A DNA stretch of 64,000 nucleotides, from the NCBI GenBank assembly GCA_005656395.1, contig SRSI01000035.1, positions 865,814-929,813 on the forward strand, in the 5' to 3' direction. The notes beneath the pieces are model-generated. The model did no database searches, was not told the origin of the DNA, and worked only from the letters and a program-made list of their open reading frames with translations. Positions 10,960 through 22,222 of the stretch are shown in pieces; the stretch's first letter is position 1, and each line of letters opens with the position of its first letter. Source of the DNA: Strongyloides papillosus (taxonomy: Eukaryota; Nematoda; Chromadorea; Rhabditida; Strongyloididae). The translations under genes were made by a program, and so were the position numbers.

Positions 10960-12640
10960 ATTTATAAAAACTTCCAGTGGTATTCTTTAAATGTACATAT
11001 AAACGAAATGTTAAAATTTTTAAATTACGCCATAAAAATAGTATAAATACTTTATTTCCGACATTTTCAAAGTTAAATAAAAAAATTAACGTTATCAAGT
11101 ATTTTACAAATTTCATATATAACACTTTTTATGAAACTTTTGAAATGTTATCAACTAAATGGCTTTACTAAATAGTAACTTTACCTAGTAATTATTTAAA
11201 ATGACCTGTTGGAAAGTGTATTTAAAAAATATATTACGATTCTTGTATTCAATCAAAATGAAAATTTACTTTTAAAGGTTATTGATATCTTTTAGTTATT
11301 CTCAGTTAGCATTATGATAATTTTTGAGCGTTTTCCTGTTTGTGTTGTTATTTTCTTTTTGGTTTTTTTCATTGGCTCCTATAGTTTCTTCGTTTGTATT
11401 GAGGGTTTTTTCGTTGTTTTTGATTATCTTGTTGCTGTCGTCTTCTTTTTTGATTTTGTTTTCTGAGTTTTACTTGTAGTCCTTGTTTTTTTATTGGTAT
11501 AGGTCTTCTAAAAAAAAGTTCTGGATCTTCAATTATACGCCCTAGAATGATATTTTCTTATAATTTTAATAAATAATCCTTAATTTCTTATCATAATTTT
11601 TAATCTAATATCAAGATTTGTTTAAAAATGTAATAAAGATAAAAAACTATAACTTTTTCTCAATTGCAAATGCATTACCTGCTCTTCTTTTTCCTCGCTT
11701 CTCTTCATCTAAAAAATAAAATTATCTAAGAGAACAATATGTTAAGGTCATTACTTTGGTTTTCTGAAACTAAATTGATGTTGGAATTTCTTTTACTTAT
11801 TTCAACATCATCCTTAAAATTTTATAATTTAATTTAAATGCATACATTTTTAACCAAATTTGTGTCTCTTTTAAATGGTGAACAATAAGTAGCATTATTG
11901 ATAATAAACAACAAAATTTTAAAAATAATAATAGGGAATGAGAAATATCTCACATTGAAGACCATTTTGAATGTGATAAATTTCTCCAAAAATCCTTCTT
12001 TTTATAATTAAAATTTATTTAGTTAAACTAAATTATCTAAACATTATTTGTATCGTACTTCTAGTAAATTAATATTTAAGAACATTAATTTTTAAGTGTA
12101 TTTAAATAAAATAGAATAACTTTACTTTAACAAGTTGAAAATTGCAATTAATTTATTATTTGCAATTTTGTTTTAAATCAAATGATTTTAGTAATATTTT
12201 TAATATCAAAAGTTAGATTAAAAATTTTTCTTAGTTAAAAAGAATATATTTGTGCATTTTTTTCATTTCCTTGATCTTTTACTATAAAAGTATTTTTTTA
12301 TCATTTTAAGTGTAGGCTATTAAATTCATCCAGAATGTACTTAAAATCTTCCATAACTTTTTCTACAATACACTTCCTTTTCTAAAATATAAATCTTGTT
12401 GCCATATATAAGATGATAGAATTATTGTTAAATTATCATTAAAAATATTAGTTTATTATATAAACTTTTATTTAAAAAGTTTACGAAATGTTGATAACAG
12501 TTGTGATAGATATTATGACACGTGTTGTGTATTTTTATGGAATAAAAATCATTATAGGTCAGTTCATCATCATAATAATTATTGCATGTGACAAAGTTTG
12601 ACTGAAATAAATAAAAATCATTTTCTTCCTGAATAACGAC
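10960..12640. repeat. Second unit of a tandem duplication (first unit about 7380-9350)
   Basis: The two units share flanking blocks on both sides of the gene. One example is gcatgtgacaaagtttgact, seen at about 9331 and 12,587; the offset of about 3.25 kb matches the offset between the two start codons. The inverted-repeat transposon lies between the units. Confidence 0.65.
11369..11965 (-). CDS. Short secreted basic protein, paralog of the Thr-repeat protein
   Basis: Four exons: 11,846-11,965, 11,755-11,812, 11,679-11,708 and 11,369-11,541; 126 aa. Exons 1-3 have exactly the lengths of the gene at 7670-8729 (120, 58 and 30 nt) and similar sequence: signal peptide MVFNVRYFSFPIIIFKILLF, then a KRD..LVKN segment. 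Exon 4 starts with the same reading phase but encodes a Gln/Lys/Arg-rich tail and stops before any Thr repeat. The DNA beyond the stop still resembles a weak Thr-codon region, so the ancestor may have had the repeat. All splice sites and the frame are intact, which argues for a functional gene, although recent truncation is possible. Function unknown. It lies on the second unit of a tandem duplication. Confidence 0.6.
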
Positions 12641-13210
12641 TTTATTTTAGGATATAAAATTTTCCATTAATCCTACACAAAAAGACAAAACTTTAGCAAT
12701 TCTTTCATTGAAAGATTTTTTTTGAACGAGTGTTGTGAGATTGTTTTTTTGCGGATATTTTTTTACGTTCGAATTTTTGCAGAAATTTCTTTTAGGGTAA
12801 AAACGTGCGAAAGTTTTTCCATTATACTCAAGCAATTATTATAATCTAATTGTTTTAAAAAGATTGCATCTTGTATGAGATTGAGGAATTAGTTTTATTG
12901 CGAAAATATGCATTGCGGAATGTTTTTTTTTGCGGAAATCAAATCAGCAAAAAACCCGCATTTTTTTGCAGGTATACTCGTAAAACTTTTCTTAATGTTG
13001 CTCTTCATCGGAATCCACCCCTTACCGAGTGCTTTTCCTCCACTCATATTCGTCCTCAAATCCAGTATCCTAAATGCAAAAATTTTTGACAGAGTAAGAA
13101 AAGTACGGATGGCCGAATGCAATGAAGACGTTTTTAAAAATATTATTCCGCTAAAAAGTAACGTTGAAAAATACATCCCTGTTTACATTTGTATATAATC
13201 TTTTAATAAA
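12641..13210. other. Anomalous GC-richer segment with overlapping open frames
   Basis: Around 12,870-13,200 base composition rises (ccaccccttaccgagtgc) and frames of 70-96 codons stay open on both strands over the same DNA. None has a recognisable domain, and no splicing solution convinced me. It could be a fragment of a foreign or mobile sequence. No gene is called. Confidence 0.3.
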
Positions 13211-14756
13211 GAAAAATAATAATAAAAAATAGATATTTTATTTATAATCAGCATAAAAATTGAAACCAAATGATACAAAAAAATTTTTCAAATGTTGAAA
13301 AAACTTTTAATGCCTTTAATTAATTAATATTTTCACATGAAAAGACGGGTATCAAAAATCAGCTGAATCGAATTAAAGCCCTACTTCTTGGCTACAAAAT
13401 GAGCCATTAATCATGATTATAGGTAGTCTGGAAGTTCCATAAATATTATTTTCTATTGATGATCAAAATTGACAATTTTTAAGAAGATTTCTACTATTTT
13501 TACCAAAATTTTTTTTAAAGCATTGCTTTAGAATTTTTTTAATTAAGCAATTAGTCTAATAAAAATTTAAAATTATTAGTTAATACTTAAAGATTCGCTT
13601 ATATCACTACTTATTGTGACATGCCAAGAGTAAACAAAATTAGCTTTTGGACCTAATACGAAAATTGATTTGGTCCGCTTTATAGGTATTTCTATTTAAC
13701 TTTTTAGAAGTATTGTTTCAAAATCTGAATCATCACGTTTAAATTTATATACATACAGATTTTTAAAACAATAAAAACATTTTGAAATTTTAGCCAATAG
13801 TCACAACACCTTGCTAGTTATAGTAAATTTATACACTGAGAATATAATATCTAGAAGTTAACTATATAAAAAATAAAATATCCGAAATCAAAAAATGTCT
13901 AAAAATTAGATTATTCACAATAATAAAAAAATACACAAAAATATTACTTTTTATTAGCAAAGCATCATAAAAATCAAAATGTTTAGAATTTAAAAAAATT
14001 ACAATTGAGCTTCTGGGTACATTATATAAACTCTATATGGGATAATCTCACACAATACCATTTTAAGAGATAACTTGCGTTTTTTTTTTGTCAAAAGAAT
14101 AAATTGAGACATTATTACTTTGCAGGAATCAGGTAAGAATATATTTATTTTCTTTCATAAATAATAAATTTCCGGATAACTTTCTTACGATACAACAGTC
14201 AAAATGTAAGTCATACATTTTCTTATCTCTAAAGCATTTTTTAAAAAATATTACAAAAAATTAGCGTTATAATGTAAGTTGTTTATAATTTGACATTTTA
14301 TTTTGGATACTTTTTTAGGACAATACAGTTAAATTGTAAGCTTAAATTTAATTTAATTCTTTAATTGTTACTTTCCAGATAAAAATCTTAAATGTACGAG
14401 AAGAAATAAGATCAATAATGATAAAACAAAAACAAACAGATCTTATTATAATTAATTAAACTTAACTAATTATTATGGGATAAACTGTATTTTATAATAT
14501 TTTAAAATAATAAAGCGTCTACAGAATCTCAACAATCACAATGTAAATTAAAAAAATTTAAATGTCAATAATTTATAGACATTCAATTTTCTAAAATATT
14601 TAGATAATTTAAATTAAAAAATGAATAGTTTGATTGTAAATAATTTATAATCATTTTATTTTACAGAAAATCTAAACATTTCATTATCCAGAATGTATGG
14701 ACTTAAAATGTCTAGAATAAATTCTTGGTAATATTTATCTAGATATTCTGGACATT
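13211..14756. other. Gene-free stretch with repeated splice-site-like motifs
   Basis: No open frame of note. On the plus strand it holds a series of short segments bounded by an AG acceptor and GTAAG-like donor: 14,126-14,132, 14,199-14,205, 14,319-14,335, 14,379-14,393, 14,525-14,542 and 14,667-14,694. Several end in a similar (c)aatac/tcaaaat pattern. They may be chance or a decayed repeat. The last 150 bp matches the 3' flank of the next CAP gene. Confidence 0.3.
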
Positions 14757-15609
14757 TTATTCTCCGCGTAACATTGTCCTTTTCCACGATATTTGCTTTT
14801 CCATAACATTTTTTCTATATTGGCCCCAAATATTACCTTTTGGATAAAACAAAAGAGTAATATAAAAGTAGTCGTAACTTCTTGCAATACCGATACCAAT
14901 CGATGTGGTACTCTTCCATACTAGTTGTGTAAAGCTATTCGAAATGCCTTTTCCTGATCTAAAAAAAAAAGTATAATGAGAACGTTCACTGTACAAAGTT
15001 GATATAATTCTTGGTAATTCTGAATAACTTAATAACATTTTGATAATTCCATAATTTTTAATAAGATTTTTATCAACGAATCTTTTAGTTGCTTTATATT
15101 GAGAATAATCTTGAGCTAATTGGTTAAGGTCTTCATTTTCTTCTAAAGGGCATACACCATATACTAATCTTAATAAATTTATATGTTGAATTACCTAGAA
15201 AATTATTTTTTTTTATTTTCGCAAAAGAGTTTACCTTTAATTTGTATCTTAAATAACTATTTACCCAATAATTTTTATAACTAAAATCATGCCATACAGT
15301 TTCATGTATTGAACCACGAATCTTTGTCCCATTTAAATATAATTTAATACTTAATGAACAATGATGACTACTAAGAGATGGTCTTCTTCTAAAGACTCTT
15401 CTGTAACTATTATGTCTTAATTCTTTATTAGATGATTGACTAGATCTACGTCTACTATTTCTTCGTCCAGAACTTCTTGAATCTGAATCTTTTATACTAA
15501 CTAGTAGTTCATTTTCATTTTCGCTATCACTAGGATTTGCTTTTACTGAAACAAAAGCTATGTGAATTAATACGATGATATATAGCACAATAGTTAACAA
15601 GTAATTCAT
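14757..15609 (-). CDS. CAP-domain (SCP/TAPS, venom-allergen-like) secreted protein, copy A
   Basis: Two exons: 15,235-15,609 and 14,757-15,194, with a 40-bp phase-0 intron; 270 aa. A signal peptide (residues 1-24, ending VKA-NP) is followed by an acidic stretch and a Ser/Arg-rich basic linker (RRNSRRRSSQSS). The conserved TVWHDF block comes next, and the CAP domain starts at QHINLLRLVYG. CAP signatures are FTQLVWKST, the beta-strand YPKGNIWGQY and the terminal ISWK. Cavity residues usual for the fold are mostly absent: GEN is replaced by YGII and the His before FTQ is Ser, while the Glu of LYSERSHY remains. CAP proteins are abundant secreted products of parasitic nematodes; the role here is unknown. 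It is the leftmost of six tandem copies, all minus strand. A TTATCA motif lies 60 bp upstream of the start. Confidence 0.87.
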
Positions 15610-15664
15610 TTGAAATAAAAGTAATATATGTTCATTCCTTATAAATGTATTTTATATAATTATT

Positions 15665-15690
15665 TGTTTTATCAAAAAATAATTAAATAA
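15665..15690 (-). promoter_or_regulatory. Conserved GATA-type upstream element, CAP copy A
   Basis: Reads ATTATTTTTTGATAAAAC on the gene strand. The TGATAA core (15,669-15,674) sits 60 bp upstream of the start codon. The same element sits 57-60 bp upstream in all six units. It matches the WGATAR consensus of nematode GATA factors. Confidence 0.5.
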
Positions 15691-16408
15691 TCTATTTATA
15701 CAAAATTTTACTATAATTTTTTATCGTATAAAATAGTTTTGTTGAATTATTTTTTTAGTCTTTCATCTTTAAATCATTAAATTTTTAGAAAAAAATTCTT
15801 TTGATTTTTTTAATCATTAGGTACTTTATTTGTGCTAAAAATATTTTTAAAATTGTTAAACAAAATAATAAATATAAACAAAAATGAATTTTTGTTATAA
15901 TTCTTATATACATAGAACAGTTTAGCCATACAAAAACTATTCTTTTATATTTTCCGAGGAGTACGTTTTTATATACTTTTATATTGACTCGACATTGTAT
16001 GCAAGAAACGAAAAATGCAACGTTAGCATTTTTGACTCCTTTAATTTCAGAATTTAATTCTGAAATTTTACATGTAGGTAGATTCAAATATGGACTACCA
16101 TAATTTAAAAAGAAAATTTCAAAAAAGTTCCTCCAAAATGGAGAAAAATGAGACCAAAGTGCTAAAAAAATCGTAATTTATGCAATTAATGGTTGGGCCG
16201 TAAATTAATAATGAATTTAACAAACACATAAAAATTTAATATGTATGTTTGTCATTATTATGTGTTAAATCACTCCGTTACAGTAAAAATAAAATATAGT
16301 AATTTTTTTGGCATTTTCAGAGGGTTATTCGTGATGACAGTATTAAAAACAAACTAGACTTTCAAAAAATTCAAACTATATGGATTTCAATGCTTCAGAT
16401 ATTGACTT

Positions 16409-16452
16409 TTAACGTTTTTAATGTACATTTCTAAAACATTAAAAACGTTTAA
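16409..16452. repeat. Inverted repeat (hairpin)
   Basis: TTAACGTTTTTAATGT (16,409-16,424) and ACATTAAAAACGTTTAA (16,436-16,452) are complementary save one extra base, with an 11-bp loop. It lies in otherwise featureless spacer (15,691-16,683) between CAP copies. No gene is seen there. Confidence 0.6.
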
Positions 16453-16683
16453 TAGAAATTTTTTTGTAAGCTATCATCTTTTTTTTTCTTGTAAATTTAT
16501 AATTTTTAAATTTTTACTGCTTTTTTTTAAATATTGAATATTGTATTAAGTGATTTAAAAATTATTTAATGTCATGATTGAAAAGATGTACCTAGAAACT
16601 GTTAATTGGATATTTTCAATATAAATAGTTTTCATTATAAAGTTTGTAGAAATTAATTTTTTGCCACGAAAAATTATGAAAAT

Positions 16684-17260
16684 AAATAACAATACCAAAA
16701 ACTTCATTTTTGCAAAAAATATACTTTTATATTGAAATTTATTTTGCGCACTCAAAAGTATGAAAATAAATTTTGCGCACTCAAAAGGATGAAAATAAAT
16801 TCTGATTTTTATATATTCACTTTACCTGGCAATATAAAAGTATCGCCGTCCCAGGCATTTAAATATTTATCGAAGACTACAAAAAGATGTCACTGAATAT
16901 TAAATAATAAGAGCTTTTCTCATTAAAATAATAAAAAATATAGATATATCTAATATTACATTTACAAACAAGTCTCTACAAAAAGGAAATATCTTAATTT
17001 ATAACTAATAAAGATCAAAATGTAAATAATTTAAAAGAAATATTTCCAACAGTTATTGTTCAATCACAAGCGATAAAGCATTCAAATGCCTGGGACGGCG
17101 ATATTTTTATATTGCTAGGTAAAGTGATAATATAAAAATCAAAATTTTTTTCCATCCTTTTGAATGCGCAAAATTTATTTTAATACTTTTGAGTGCGCAA
17201 ACTGAATTTCAATATAAAAGTATATTTTTTGCAACAATGAAGTTTTTGGTATTGTTATTT
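16684..17260. mobile_element. Non-autonomous inverted-repeat element (MITE-like), about 577 bp
   Basis: Both ends read inward as AAATAACAATACCAAAAACT and are inverted copies of each other for about 180 bp each. The arms reach the inner block cgccgtcccaggcattt and its inverse (about 16,850-16,865 and 17,078-17,095). They differ by scattered substitutions. The internal part is short and has no coding frame. DNA to the right (17,262 onward) resumes the repeat-unit sequence also seen from 20,831. No clear target duplication. A cut-and-paste derivative whose autonomous partner is not in this window. Confidence 0.72.
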
Positions 17261-17635
17261 TGTAGAAATAGTGTTTAGGTACAAGATCATATTTTAGTCA
17301 TCTTCATATGTTAAAACCAAGCTACTTCATGTTATTGGTATATTCTTAAACTTAACTGAAAAAAAGTTCCCAATTTTTGCTAGAACTTTATTTAAAGCGT
17401 TATTTTAAGAAAATTTACTAAGTTTATAATTAATAAATAAATATATGATGATTATTTAACAAAATATACTTGGAGTAAACAACTATAGTGTAATATTTAT
17501 AGGCAATTTAAACGTTGTTTTTGTGGTTTTATCCTAGTATCAACATTTTATTTTTTTCATTACTTGATTGCTTACAATAAACATTTTAAAAATATTATTT
17601 AAAAGTGAAATTATTGTTTTAATTTTTATTTTTAA

Positions 17636-18388
17636 ATCCCGTTTTTTGAGTCAATCAGACATTGGAGGTATAACTAAAAATTTTACCCCCTCCCACCCAT
17701 TTTCATTTCATTAATAAAAAGATCAACTAAAATAATGTATGTTGGCAAATTTATTCGGCTTGAAACTTTGAAATACGGCAGCTGCAGTGAGGTAAAGTCG
17801 GAAAAATTGATTTTTTCAAGTTTCAAGTAAATAGATTTTTTTTAAAAACAAATAATGTTTCTAGAGGTAATTGTTTATGAAAAACGAATGGCCATATTTT
17901 CAGATTCATTAATTTGCATCTTTATTCCTTTTTGGAATTTTTTTTTAGTTTTTGAAATTTTTGAGTACAAAGATCGAAAAAGCGGATGTTGTCACTATGC
18001 TCATTCTATTTCTCATGTAATTTTACATCTAGATTTAACAAAAAAAAACAACAAAAAGTGTAGATCATTGTGTTCTTGAATGTAAGTACAAAAATTAAAA
18101 AAGCGCATGTTTTTACTATGCTCATTCCTTTTTTCATAAAAAGTTATCCCTAAAAATAATATTCATTTAAAAAAAAAATGTAATTACCAGAGATTTTTTA
18201 AAGCCAATTCTTCCAACATTCACTCATTACTGTTGTTGTATATCAAAGTTTTAGACCAAATGAATTTTTCAACATACATTATTTTAGTTGCTTTTTATGT
18301 TAGTGAGATAAAAATGGGGGGGGGGTGGGTAAAATTTTTAGTTGTACAAAATTTTCAAAAAATGTTCCACTGGCTCAAAAAACGGGAT
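17636..18388. mobile_element. TTAA-inserted inverted-repeat element, 753 bp
   Basis: The ends are inverted repeats beginning ATCCCGTTTTTTGAG. The element is flanked on both sides by TTAA (17,632-17,635 and 18,389-18,392). Paralogous spacers of the CAP array keep the empty site: a single TTAA in matching context near 14,605 (unit A) and at 21,200-21,203 (unit C). Inner homology between the halves continues imperfectly, including a C-run/G-run pair (17,680s and 18,310s) and paired tgctcattc blocks. No transposase frame is seen. TTAA targeting is typical of piggyBac-type elements, but the terminal sequence is not a standard piggyBac end. Confidence 0.78.
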
Positions 18389-18533
18389 TTAAATTAAAAA
18401 ATTAATAGTTTGATGTAAATAATTTATAATTGTTTTATTTTACAGAAAATATAGAGATTAATATCCAGAATATATGGATTTAAAATGTCTAGACTGAATT
18501 CTTGGTAACATTTATCTAGATATTCTGGACATT

Positions 18534-19386
18534 TTATTCTCCGCCTACCATTATCTTTTTCCACGATATTTGCTTTTTCATAACATTTTTTCCATATTGG
18601 CCCAAAATGTTACCTCTTGGATAAAACAGAAGAACAACATAAAAAAGATTGTTTTTTCTTGCAATACCAATACCAATCGATGTTGTACTCCTCCATACTA
18701 ATTGTGTAAAGCCATCCGCAATGCCTTTTCCTGAATTTAAAAAAAAACTGTAATGAGAACGTTCACTGTACAAAGTTGATACAATTCCTTTTAATTCTGT
18801 ATAATGTAATAAAAGTTTAGAAATTCCACAATCTTTAATAAGATTTTTACTAAAGGGTCTTCTAGTTGCTTTGTATTGAGAATAATCTTGAGCTAGTTGG
18901 TCGAGTTCTGCGCTTTCTTTTAAAGGACATGCACCATATGCTAATCTTATTAAATTTATATGTTCAGTTATCTAAAAAATTAATTTTTTTTGTTTTCGTA
19001 AAAGAGTTTACCTTTTGTCTGTAGATTAAATAACTATTTACCCAATAAGTTTCATAACTAAAATCATGCCATACAGTGTCATACATTGAACTACGAATTT
19101 TTCTTCCATTTAAATATAATTTAATACTTAATGAACAATGATGACTACTAAGAGATGGTCTTCTTCTAAAGACTCTTCTGTAACTATTATATCTTAATAC
19201 TTTATTAGATGATTGACTAGATCTACGTCTACTATTTCTTCCTCCAGAATTTCTTGAATCTGAATCTTTTCTAACAAATAGTTGTTCACTTTCATTTTCG
19301 CTATCACTAGGATTTGCTTTTATTGAAACAAAAGTGATGTGAATCATAACAATGATATATAGCGCAGAAGTCAAAAATAGATTCAT
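18534..19386 (-). CDS. CAP-domain secreted protein, copy B
   Basis: Exons 19,012-19,386 and 18,534-18,971 with a 40-bp phase-0 intron; 270 aa. This is the closest relative of copy A, same length and nearly the same linker (RRNSRRRSS against GRNSRRRSS). A signal peptide ends SIKA-NP, followed by TVWHDFSY, EHINLIRLAYGACPL, LYSERSHYSF, ADGFTQLVWRST and YPRGNILGQY. The CAP GEN motif is CGIS and the His of the classic GHFTQ is Gly. A TTATCA element lies 59 bp upstream. Its 3' flank is interrupted by two inserted inverted-repeat elements, which is why A and B are farther apart than other neighbours. The similarity of A and B suggests a recent duplication. Confidence 0.87.
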
Positions 19387-19440
19387 TTGAAATTAAATAA
19401 TACGGGATTAATACTAATTGGTGTGTTTTATATAATTATT

Positions 19441-19466
19441 TGTTTTATCAAAGAATAATTAAATAA
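19441..19466 (-). promoter_or_regulatory. Conserved GATA-type upstream element, CAP copy B
   Basis: TTATTCTTTGATAAAAC on the gene strand; core at 19,445-19,450, 59 bp upstream of the start codon. Confidence 0.5.
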
Positions 19467-21292
19467 GCTGATTATACAAAAATTTTACTATAATTTTTTA
19501 TAGTATAAAATAGTTTTGTTGAATTATTTTTCTAGTCTTTCATCTTTAAATCATTACATTTTTTAAAAAAAAATTCTTTTGATTTTTAAAACATTAAGTA
19601 CTTTATTTGTGCTAAAAATATTTTTTAATTTGTTAAGCAACTTAATGAATATAAACAAAAATGAATTTTTGTTATAATTCTTATATACATAGAAAAGTTT
19701 AGTCATACAAAAACTATTTTTCTAAATTTTCCGAAGGGTACATTTTTTTTAAATAAAATTAAAGATTATTTATACACACCATTCAATTTTTTATTGTGAA
19801 ATATGATTAAAAATAACTTTTTTATTTAATTTCTATAACAGGATATAAGGCTAATAATTATATTGTTTTTTTAGAGAAATAAACCATCATTTTATAGATT
19901 CAACTAATTATAAAGCTTATCATGAACATCATTGTTGTTAAAAATTTTTAATATATTGCTAGAATCTTAACCTTCATGAAAAATATCTCTGATTTTCAAT
20001 ATTTTTTATTCCTGAAAATATTATATTTTATTAAGATTATATTATACCAAAAACTTTTACTTTACAAATTCATTATTTAGTAACAAAGTGCAGTACACAA
20101 AAATAATAATTTAAATAATGAGAAAATATATTTTTTTCTTTTCCAAGATCTGCTATCTTGATTTCACGAACTAATCTACAGCTATACTATTATTAATATA
20201 TCTTTTATATACACTTGCTATTATGACAATATTGTGGCGTTTAAATGATGATATCATTATTTTTACAACTATTTAAAACACAATATCATCATATTATGCT
20301 GTATATATATATTTAACTACAATAAATTACAATTTTTTATGTTTATTTACATTTAGAAAATAAGGTTAATAGCAAAAAAAGAAAACTGATTAAAACAGGA
20401 ACTAACATTTCCTAGTGTACGACTATGAATTCAGAATCACTTTAAAATTAGTCAACTATTTTTTCCAATGGAAACATATATTTTTATTTTATGGTCTTAG
20501 AAAACGCTGTAAAACTTATACAAAATTAGACAAATTTGCAGTATTTTATGGTATATTTCACTAGGAAATTTATTCAACAACCTGAAATTATAACTGCTGA
20601 GATGCAATTGTATAGATTTGAAAAAATTATTTTGGAGCAAAAGTCATATTGTAAAATGTCTCTTGTTTTAATTGTATACAACTTATAAATAAAGAAAAAG
20701 CAAACGATTGCAAAATTAGTGATCAACATAACATTCATGGTCGAATAATGTCAAAATGTTAAAAAACTTTTCGTACTCATATTATTCGTTTTTTCCATCA
20801 AAAAACAGATGTTAAAGTTCTGTCCAATTATTTTGTAGAAATAGTGTTTAGGTACAAGATCATATTTCAGTCATCTTCATATGCTAAAAACAAGTTACTT
20901 CGTTTTATAAGTATTCTTAAACTTAACTGAAAAAAAGTTCCCAATTTTTGCTAGAACTTTATTTAAAGCGTTATTTTAGGGAAATTTATTAAGTTTATAA
21001 TTAATAAATAAATATATGATTATTTTTTAAAATATACTTGGAGTGAACAACTATAGTGTAATATTTATAGGCAATTTGAACGTTGTTTTTGTGATTTTAT
21101 CCTAATATCAACATTTTATTTTTTCCATTACTTGATTGCTTACAATAAACATTTTAAAAATATTACTTAAAAGTGAAATTATTGTTTTAATTTTTATATT
21201 TAAATTAATTTTAGAAATCTAAAGACAATTTGAAAATTTCTATCAGATGTTAGAGAAGTTACCAAATATATTTCTTAAGAATATGATGAAGT
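19467..21292. other. Spacer of the CAP repeat unit
   Basis: No gene. The segment from about 20,820 to 21,240 matches 17,262-17,635 and, more weakly, 23,540-23,950, 26,260-26,690 and 29,010-29,640, so spacer DNA was duplicated along with the genes. It contains the empty TTAA site at 21,200-21,203. Confidence 0.5.
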
Positions 21293-22142
21293 CTAGAAAA
21301 TTTGTGCCATTTTCTTCCATGATATTTTCTTTTCCAAAACATTTGTTTTATACTGTCCTCGAATATTTCCTTTTGGATAAAATAGAAGAGCGAGATAAAC
21401 GCGGTCTCTTTTTCTTAAAATACCAACACCAATCAATATGGAACTCTTCCATACTAATTGTGTAAATTTATCCGTTAAACTTCCTCCATAACTTAAACGA
21501 AAACTATAGAAAATATGTTCTTTATACAAACTTGATACAATTTCTGTTAAATTTGTAATAGGTAATACAGCTTTGATAACTCCATATTGTTTAAAATTAC
21601 TACCAATCAAGCACTTATCTGCTATTAATTTAGCATAAATTTGAGCTAATAAATCAAGTTGTGTATTTTCTTTTAAAGGACAAGCACCATGGAGTATTCT
21701 TATTAAATTTATGTTTGTAACTATCTAAAAAAAATTATCTTTTTTTTATTTTTAGAAGAGAACCTACCCTTGATATATAATCTGGATAATTACTTATCAT
21801 AAAATTTTTGTGATCAAAATCATGCCATACAGTATATTGGATTGACGGATAAATTTTTCTCCTACCTAAATATGCTTTGATATTCATAACACAATTTCCA
21901 TTATTAAGAGATGGTCTTCTCAAACTAACAGCTTTGTGATTATTACGTCTAGATCCTTTATAAGATAGAAGACTAAATTTACGTCTACTCTTTTTTCCAA
22001 TAGAATTTCTATTATATGATTCTCCTCTACCAATTAGTAGTTCATTTTCGTCATCGCTATTATAAGGGTTTGCTTTTATTGAAACAAATGCGATGTGAAT
22101 TATCACAATGATATTTAACACAATAACTAACAAATGATTCAT
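21293..22142 (-). CDS. CAP-domain secreted protein, copy C
   Basis: Exons 21,768-22,142 and 21,293-21,724 with a 43-bp phase-0 intron; 268 aa. A signal peptide (MNHLLVIVLNIIVIIHIAFV) ends SIKA-NP. The basic linker is Lys/Arg-rich (KKSRRKFS). The CAP core reads TNINLIRILHGACPL, YGVIKAVL, LYKEHIFYSF, TDKFTQLVWKSS and YPKGNIRGQYKTNV. The usual leading His of the N-terminal CAP helix is Asn, GEN is GVI and the FTQ His is Lys. It resembles copy D more than A or B, suggesting two subgroups within the array. The frame and splice sites are intact. A TTATCA motif lies 59 bp upstream. Confidence 0.87.
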
Positions 22143-22196
22143 TTGAAATAAAACTATATATGTTCAATACTTATAGATGTATTTTGTATAATTATT

Positions 22197-22222
22197 TGTT
22201 TTATCAAAAAATAATTAAATAA
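22197..22222 (-). promoter_or_regulatory. Conserved GATA-type upstream element, CAP copy C
   Basis: ATTATTTTTTGATAAAAC on the gene strand; core at 22,201-22,206, 59 bp upstream of the start codon. Confidence 0.5.
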
